Assembly (NCBI GenBank): GCA_964459445.1
Contig: CAYWMP010000188.1
Location: forward strand, 1 to 11,321
Direction of reading: 5' to 3'
Source: CAYWMP01 sp964459445
GTDB taxonomy: Bacteria > Desulfobacterota > DSM-4660 > Desulfatiglandales > HGW-15
Length of the DNA stretch: 11,321 nt
Shown here: one piece after another, positions 6,554-11,321 of the stretch
How positions within the stretch are numbered: position 1 is the first letter of the stretch
How the letters are laid out: each line of letters opens with the position of its first letter
Program-made: the position numbers and the translations under genes
The notes under the pieces: generated by a model
What the model saw: only the letters and a program-made list of their open reading frames with translations
Databases searched by the model: none
Told to the model about the DNA's origin: nothing

Positions 6554-7609
6554 ATGGTCGAAAGCAGAAACGAAACACAGGATTTTATAAGGGCCTTTGG
6601 TGCGACTGCTCTGATCCTCGCCGGAGTCCTTTGCCTGAGCATTCTGATACTCTTTTTGGCCGGCGCCCCGCCATTTGCTGCATTTCAACACCTTTTTCTG
6701 GGATCTCTTGGATCGTGGTTGAAGTTTGCCCAGGTCCTTATGGCCTGGATTCCCCTCACGCTCTGCGCCTGCGGTTTGGTTTTCAGTTTCAGAATCGGTC
6801 TATGGAATATCGGCATTGAGGGGCAGGTGGTGGCGGGCGCCATTTCCGCCACGGCCGTCCTGCGCCTGTGCGTTGATGCCGGTATGCCCGAGCTTGCTTT
6901 GATTTTGGCGTTTCTGGGCGGCATGATTGGCGGAAGTCTCTGGGCCGTCTTTGCCGGTTTCCTAAAGACCAAGGCGGGTGTGAATGAGATTTTCGCAGGG
7001 CTTGGGTTGAATTTTGTGGCCATGGGGATCACACTCTGGCTCATTTTCGGCCCATGGAAACGGCCCGGCGTGGCATCCATGAGCGGGACCGAGCTCTTCC
7101 CCCATGCGATGTGGTTGCCGACAATCCCTTCCCTCCGGCTATCACCCATTGGACTCGGACTGACGGTGATTGCACTAATTGCCACGGCTTGGATGCTGGG
7201 GCGCACACGTCTCGGGCTTGCACTCAAGGGGATCGGTGGAAACCCCAGGGCCGCCTACCTTCATGGTCTTAGCCCGGCCAAATACATGCTCTATGCCATG
7301 GCGCTCGCAGGCTGTTTTGCAGGGCTTGCCGGAACCTTCCAGGTCGCGGGCGTGTACCACCGTCTCATACCTAATATATCAAGCAACTATGGTTACCTGG
7401 CGCTTCTGGTGGTGATGCTGGCAAATTATCGTGTTTGGGGAACCCCTGCTATCGCCTTTTTTTTCGCTTGCCTTAACGTGGGCAGCATACAGCTGCCCAT
7501 GATGCTTAAACTTGATTCATCGCTGAGCGGGATTATCCAGGGAACCCTGGTGTTGGGCGTCCTATTGGTTCATGCCTGGAGAAAAAGACAACAAGCCTTT
7601 GTGACCTGA
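6554..7609 (+). CDS. ABC importer permease 1 (BPD_transp_2 family)
   Basis: This 351-residue inner-membrane permease has about ten hydrophobic segments. Family landmarks are FRIGLWNIGIEGQ (residues about 79-91), AGVNEIFAGLGLNF (141-154) and the cytoplasmic coupling segment GGNPRAAYLHGLSPAKY (228-244) that should contact the ATPase. These match the longer permease of BMP-type importers (YufP/NupP-like). I chose ATG 6554, 2 bases after the ATPase stop and about 10 bases after AGGGG. The frame also allows TTG at 6548, overlapping the stop, which would add two residues. Tight spacing indicates translation coupled to the ATPase. It should pair with the second permease to form the transport channel. 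The substrate is unknown and is guessed to be nucleoside-like from the family. Confidence 0.93.
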   Translation: MVESRNETQDFIRAFGATALILAGVLCLSILILFLAGAPPFAAFQHLFLGSLGSWLKFAQVLMAWIPLTLCACGLVFSFRIGLWNIGIEGQVVAGAISATAVLRLCVDAGMPELALILAFLGGMIGGSLWAVFAGFLKTKAGVNEIFAGLGLNFVAMGITLWLIFGPWKRPGVASMSGTELFPHAMWLPTIPSLRLSPIGLGLTVIALIATAWMLGRTRLGLALKGIGGNPRAAYLHGLSPAKYMLYAMALAGCFAGLAGTFQVAGVYHRLIPNISSNYGYLALLVVMLANYRVWGTPAIAFFFACLNVGSIQLPMMLKLDSSLSGIIQGTLVLGVLLVHAWRKRQQAFVT

Positions 7610-8589
7610 TGCAGGAAATCGATCTAACCATATTAATTGCTTCGATTGTTGCCGGCGCTGCGCCGATTATTCTTGCTGCCATTGGTGAGACGATCACGGA
7701 AAAGGCAGGAGTGATTAATCTCTCCCTTGACGGCTCCATCATGCTCAGCGCCATGGTTGCCTTCTCGGCCACATACCAAAGCCAAAATCTCTTGTTGGGT
7801 TTTGCTTTGGGCGCCATAGCCGGGGCCCTTGTGGCAGCGGTGGTAGGCCTATTCAGTATTTATTTGGGACAGAATCAGGTGGCCGTAGGTTTTGTGCTCA
7901 CACTCACTGCCAAGGATCTGGCCTATTTTTTTGGAAATCCCTATTCCAGGCTCTACGGTCCTCAGGCGGGTTCCCTTCCGATTCCCCTCTTGCATAAAAT
8001 CCCAGTCATTGGCCCGATATTGTTCCATCACAGTGCACCCGTTTATATGAGTATGATAATGATCATGGCGGCCTGGTGGTATATCTATAAAACCCCCATG
8101 GGACTGAAGCTGAGGGCCGTTGGGGAACATCCCCAGGCTGCCTACGCAAGAGGGACCAATACGAAACGGGTCCAGATGTGGTATACCATTATCGGGGGGC
8201 TTTTGGTAGGATTGGCGGGCGCTGCTTTTTCTCTGGGCATAAAGCCAGGGTGGGGACGCCCGCAGGGCGCTGAAGGGACCGGCTGGATTGCCCTTGCTAT
8301 TGTGATTTTCGGCGGATGGCATCCCATGAAGGTGGCCTTAGGCGCCTATCTCTTCGCCTTTCTCCAGGTTATAGGCATCCCTTTTCAGGGTATTTGGCCC
8401 TCAGTGCCTGCACAGGTTTTTCAAGTGGCGCCCTTTCCTTTGATGATTTTCGCCCTTGTTCTCATGCACTTGGCCCAAAAGGGCTCTGAATTGACAGCCG
8501 ACAGGTCACCAACCTGGCTACGACGGATGGTCACGCTTTTGAGCGGCAATGCCCCGGCAGCCCTGGGAAAACCATTCAGACCGGAATAG
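7609..8589 (+). CDS. ABC importer permease 2 (BPD_transp_2 family)
   Basis: This 326-residue inner-membrane permease resembles the shorter partner (YufQ/NupQ-like) of BMP-type importers. Its ATG shares the A of the previous TGA (TGATG at 7607-7611), a classic coupled overlap; no separate good ribosome site is visible. Landmarks are GETITEKAGVINLSLDGSI (26-44), the coupling segment GEHPQAAYARGTN (172-184) and GTGWIALAIVIFGGWHP (223-239). In relatives the first motif usually reads NLGIEGMM or similar, so LDGS carries an E-to-D change at that spot. Charged residues cluster in the C-terminal tail (about 290-326) after the last membrane segment. Together with permease 1, the ATPase and the periplasmic receptor this completes the importer. 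Confidence 0.93.
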   Translation: MQEIDLTILIASIVAGAAPIILAAIGETITEKAGVINLSLDGSIMLSAMVAFSATYQSQNLLLGFALGAIAGALVAAVVGLFSIYLGQNQVAVGFVLTLTAKDLAYFFGNPYSRLYGPQAGSLPIPLLHKIPVIGPILFHHSAPVYMSMIMIMAAWWYIYKTPMGLKLRAVGEHPQAAYARGTNTKRVQMWYTIIGGLLVGLAGAAFSLGIKPGWGRPQGAEGTGWIALAIVIFGGWHPMKVALGAYLFAFLQVIGIPFQGIWPSVPAQVFQVAPFPLMIFALVLMHLAQKGSELTADRSPTWLRRMVTLLSGNAPAALGKPFRPE

Positions 8590-8610
8590 AATTGATTAAA
8601 ATGAAAAAGC

Positions 8611-8614
8611 AGGA
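8611..8614 (+). promoter_or_regulatory. Ribosome binding site of the 691-residue gene
   Basis: AGGA lies 5 bases before ATG 8620, within the 30-base gap after permease 2. It supports that start over the out-of-frame ATG at 8601. Confidence 0.6.
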
Positions 8615-8619
8615 ATCCC

Positions 8620-10695
8620 ATGATTGATCAGTTTGAAAGCATCCTTTTTGCCTTGCTCCACCCGAAAAGGGGTAAAGAAAGCTTTGCCCTTTTGGACCCT
8701 TCCGCCCAGCTGGCCGATGCTCCAAAAGGCAAAGCCGAAATTGCCGGGACGATCAATGCCTCTTTCCTCATCTGCATGGCCGGTGAGACGCACCCGCAAT
8801 ACGGCAAGGCGAAAGAGTTTCTGAATCGAATGGCGGATACAAATGAATGGGCCACTGTGGTGCGGTTTTACCTGGACGGCCTTGAACGGGTTAAGGAGGA
8901 GATAGAGGTTGTCGCTGGGAGGGATTCCGATTTCGCAAACCGTCTAAGAACGCTTCATGAGTGGACAGCAAAAAGCGACAACCTGAAGAACCGGAATGAG
9001 GCGGCTGAAAAAATCTGGTCGCTCCTATTCCCGGAAGCCGCCGGTCTCAAAGAAAACTGGGAAAATAGAATTGAATCCTTAAGAGCCAAGCGTACCGTCG
9101 CCATCAAAACCCTCAACAAGTCCCCAATCACCGATCCCTGCCGTCAGATACTCTTCACCTCAAATATTCTTCTCACAACGCCGCCGGAATCAAAATCCGC
9201 AGAGGAATTGCCATTTGATCGGTCGCTTAAGGAAAGACTACTGGAAATCAGCTGCGAACCCCAAACGTGCGCCTATGATCATCCCATTCAGGTCGGCGTA
9301 GAGCCGGCTAAAAATGAAGTGATATACGGCCTTCGCGGATTGGAAGAGGCGGTGGAATTTGAACGCGAACGCGGCAATATTACAGGGGATGCAAAGCTGA
9401 CCTGCATATTATCGGTGTCCGTAACCCATCGGGGACTTCATGAAGTTGCCAAACAGAGTCTTGAGGCGGAGTTCACGCGCCTCGCCAAGCTAACTAACCT
9501 CAATGTCTATGTTTTCACGGAAGCAGACACTGAGCGGCTGATTGATGAAATTCTGATCCCTGCTGCAGCGCACTATTTAAATCAAACCAATGCGAAGGAT
9601 CTTCTCAATGTTTTTGGGGTAGACGGGGAATATGGCAGGCATTATAGCTTCTTGAAAGCCATTGCCCCCTTTTGGAGCATCATGATAGAGCCGGATATCG
9701 CGGCCACCTTTAAAATCGATCTGGACCAGGTTTTTCCCCAAGTTGAACTGGTTAAAGAGACGGGGCAGTCGACCTTTGAGCACTTTATGACACCACTTTG
9801 GGGAGCAACCGGCATGGATCGGTCCGGGCGGCCAATTGAGTTTGGTATGATTGCCGGGGCGCTTGTGAATGAAAAAGATATCGAGAAATCCATTTACATG
9901 CCTGATGTGCGCAAACCGTTGAGGCCCCTAACTCCTGACGAATACATTTTCTTCAGCACACTCCCACAGGCCCTGTCAACTGAAGCCGAGATGCTGACGC
10001 GTTATGGGCCGGCCGGTCCGGACGGCAAAAAGGCCTGTATCCAGCGCATTCATGTCACGGGCGGAACCAATGGAATCTTGCTTGATAGCCTTCGACGGCA
10101 TCGGCCTTTTACACCGACATTTATAGGGCGGGCGGAAGACCAGGCCTATATCATGTCCGTATTGATGAAACCGGGCGCTAGACTCGCCTATGTGCATAAG
10201 GACGGTCTGATCATGCGACACGACAAAGAGGCGTTCGCGCAAGACGCCATTGAATCCGCTTACATAGGAAAGCTCGTAGGCGACTATGCACGCATCCTTT
10301 ATTTTTCCTACTATGCCAGGGCGATCACGGAGGATTTAGTTGGACTAAAGGAGGATATGGGGCCGTTCACAGGATGTTTCATATCAGAGTCACCCAAGAC
10401 AATCGTGTACCTCCGCTTTGCCATGAAGGCCGCAACCCTTTTCGAGGCGAACAAAGAAGAACAGGCGGTCGATTTCGTTAAAAACGGTGCGGAACGGATC
10501 AGCGCGGCCCTTGACTTCGTAAGCGGCAGCAAGGGCGATCTCAAACAGCAGTATGAAAAGGAACGCAAGGGGTGGGACCTCTACTACAATGTCCTGAGCG
10601 CCATTGAAACGGGCCTAAAGAAGAGGGACACCTTTGCCCTGGATTTACAAAGCAAGACTTTAGAGATCATTAATCAGTGTGCCTTGGGCATTTAA
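8620..10695 (+). CDS. Large conserved-looking protein of unknown function with GT-A glycosyltransferase-like motifs
   Basis: This encodes 691 residues with no signal peptide or membrane segment, so it is likely cytoplasmic. I do not recognise a named family. Residues 1-200 are mostly charged and helical. Residues about 255-345 look alpha/beta: LTCILSVSVTH at 260-270 and NVYVFTEAD at 295-303. The centre carries features of a nucleotide-sugar-binding GT-A fold: GEYGRHYSFLKAIAPFW (336-352), DLD at 367-369 in TFKIDLDQVFPQ as a possible metal-binding DxD, RAEDQAY at 504-510 as a possible ED catalytic motif, and a later RHD at 533-535 that could give the metal-binding His. A glycine-rich HVTGGTNGI lies at 478-486. 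This resemblance is by eye and not proven. The C-terminal part (about 545-691) is helical. It starts 30 bases after permease 2, so it is probably co-transcribed. It might modify or use the imported compound, but no substrate can be inferred. Confidence 0.9.
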   Translation: MIDQFESILFALLHPKRGKESFALLDPSAQLADAPKGKAEIAGTINASFLICMAGETHPQYGKAKEFLNRMADTNEWATVVRFYLDGLERVKEEIEVVAGRDSDFANRLRTLHEWTAKSDNLKNRNEAAEKIWSLLFPEAAGLKENWENRIESLRAKRTVAIKTLNKSPITDPCRQILFTSNILLTTPPESKSAEELPFDRSLKERLLEISCEPQTCAYDHPIQVGVEPAKNEVIYGLRGLEEAVEFERERGNITGDAKLTCILSVSVTHRGLHEVAKQSLEAEFTRLAKLTNLNVYVFTEADTERLIDEILIPAAAHYLNQTNAKDLLNVFGVDGEYGRHYSFLKAIAPFWSIMIEPDIAATFKIDLDQVFPQVELVKETGQSTFEHFMTPLWGATGMDRSGRPIEFGMIAGALVNEKDIEKSIYMPDVRKPLRPLTPDEYIFFSTLPQALSTEAEMLTRYGPAGPDGKKACIQRIHVTGGTNGILLDSLRRHRPFTPTFIGRAEDQAYIMSVLMKPGARLAYVHKDGLIMRHDKEAFAQDAIESAYIGKLVGDYARILYFSYYARAITEDLVGLKEDMGPFTGCFISESPKTIVYLRFAMKAATLFEANKEEQAVDFVKNGAERISAALDFVSGSKGDLKQQYEKERKGWDLYYNVLSAIETGLKKRDTFALDLQSKTLEIINQCALGI

Positions 10696-10698
10696 AAA

Positions 10699-11136
10699 AT
10701 GGCAGAGTCCTTTCAAATATTCCCCATAGGCTCGGTTAAGAAAAGGGATGATGTTGTCTTAATTGAAATCCATGAAGATTTCAGTGATGGACTCATGGGA
10801 CTAGAACAGTTCTCCCATATTATCATATTAACCTGGTTTCATAAAAATGATACTCAAGAGAATCGAGAGATTCTAAATGTCCATCCCAGAGGAGATAAGT
10901 CAAATCCTCTTACAGGGGTTTTTGCAACGCGATCTCCGGTGAGACCCAATCTCATTTCATTAAACACTTGCAAAATTCTGGACATCCATGACAATATTGT
11001 TCGGATTGATGAGATAGATGCATTTGACGGCACGCCGGTCATTGACATCAAACCCTGTATCTCCCAAATCGATTTTGTATCTGAGATGAAAGTGCCTGAT
11101 TGGGTGGACAGCGGAAGAGTAGGACGACGAGATTAA
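10699..11136 (+). CDS. Short TsaA/TrmO-like (UPF0066) SAM-binding family protein
   Basis: This 145-residue protein belongs to the TsaA-like beta-barrel family that includes TrmO (YaeB), the SAM-dependent enzyme methylating t6A37 of tRNA. Family landmarks are PIGSV (9-13), LEQFSHIIILTWFH (35-48), HPRGD (62-66), LTGVFATRSPVRPN (71-84), IDEIDAFDGTP (103-113) and VIDIKP (114-119). E. coli TrmO is about 235 residues. This one ends soon after the barrel and lacks both the C-terminal extension and the N-terminal PRQ-type segment expected between PIG and the second strand. Activity on tRNA is therefore uncertain and TrmO should not be assumed. The start is 3 bases after the stop of the 691-residue gene, with no clear ribosome site, so translation is probably coupled. 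Its coding sequence looks AT-richer than its upstream neighbours, possibly indicating a different origin. Confidence 0.88.
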   Translation: MAESFQIFPIGSVKKRDDVVLIEIHEDFSDGLMGLEQFSHIIILTWFHKNDTQENREILNVHPRGDKSNPLTGVFATRSPVRPNLISLNTCKILDIHDNIVRIDEIDAFDGTPVIDIKPCISQIDFVSEMKVPDWVDSGRVGRRD

Positions 11137-11321
11137 AGACCTGAACGGAAGTCTAGCCAAACATATTTGAAATTCGCTTCACCATTGAATCAACGATGAT
11201 CATTGTTTCGACGCCTCAGGTAATGCGAGTGTTCAGGGGTTCAGTGTTCAGCGCCGCCTCTTGCCGCCGAAGCGGCCAGTTTGATCAAAAAACTGACTCC
11301 AGCGTTGCTTAGTCAGATACG
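11137..11321. other. Distal intergenic DNA with small palindromes and TTCAG repeats
   Basis: No gene is seen. AACGATGATCATTGTT (11192-11207) is a 16-base near-palindrome with one mismatched pair. TTCAG occurs three times at 7-8 base steps (11232-11236, 11240-11244, 11247-11251). GCCGC-CGAA-GCGGC (11263-11276) and CAGTTT-N7-AAACTG (11277-11295) can form two adjacent small stems. None is followed by a run of T, so no confident terminator for the operon can be named. Confidence 0.5.

Noticed and set aside
6685..7227. 180-codon open frame on the minus strand
   Set aside because: It lies wholly antisense to permease 1, has no ribosome site or family motifs, and its composition fits a mirror of the GC-rich third positions of the real gene.
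7849..8322. 157-codon open frame on the minus strand
   Set aside because: It is antisense to permease 2, with low-complexity basic and proline-rich sequence and no recognisable domain.

Overview
The window looks like a chromosomal stretch from a Gram-negative anaerobe, most likely a member of the Desulfobacterota (sulfate- or sulfur-reducing 'deltaproteobacteria'). This rests on mid-range GC, a Tat-exported DUF362 protein, a CoA-transferase/GNAT fusion of a type I associate with that phylum, and intergenic DNA rich in short repeated words (TCAGTTA, AGTATCA, GGTTCAG-like). No taxonomic marker gene is present, so the assignment is an inference.

Layout. (1) On the minus strand, 1190 down to 102, is a Tat-signal DUF362 protein with a clear ribosome binding site. 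(2) A divergent intergenic region of about 450 bases (1191-1646) carries an inverted repeat next to the DUF362 start and several short direct repeats. (3) On the plus strand, 1647-3518 encodes a 623-residue acyl-CoA hydrolase/CoA-transferase fused to a GNAT acetyltransferase domain. The position expected to hold the catalytic glutamate is a proline. (4) A near-consensus sigma-70 promoter (TTGACA, 17-base spacer, TATACT; 3532-3560) starts what looks like a six-gene operon. It encodes a BMP-family substrate-binding protein (3642-4835), a double ABC ATPase (5094-6551), two BPD_transp_2 permeases (6554-7609 and 7609-8589), a 691-residue protein of unknown function with glycosyltransferase-A-like motifs (8620-10695), and a short TsaA/TrmO-like protein (10699-11136). 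(5) The last 185 bases are non-coding, with small palindromes and TTCAG repeats.

How the genes may work together. The binding protein, ATPase and two permeases form a complete importer of the BMP/Nup type. Characterised members of this type take up purine or other nucleosides, so a nucleoside-like substrate is the default guess, but the substrate cannot be read from sequence. The binding-protein gene has the strong ribosome binding site. It is separated from the ATPase gene by 258 bases holding a long imperfect hairpin, a strong 11-pair hairpin and a perfect 16-base palindrome. This layout fits differential expression of an abundant binding protein relative to its membrane complex. The two downstream genes lie 30 and 3 bases from their predecessors and are probably co-transcribed. 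Their link with the importer is the least understood and most interesting part of the window.

The window holds no RNA genes, mobile elements, CRISPR arrays or obviously broken genes.
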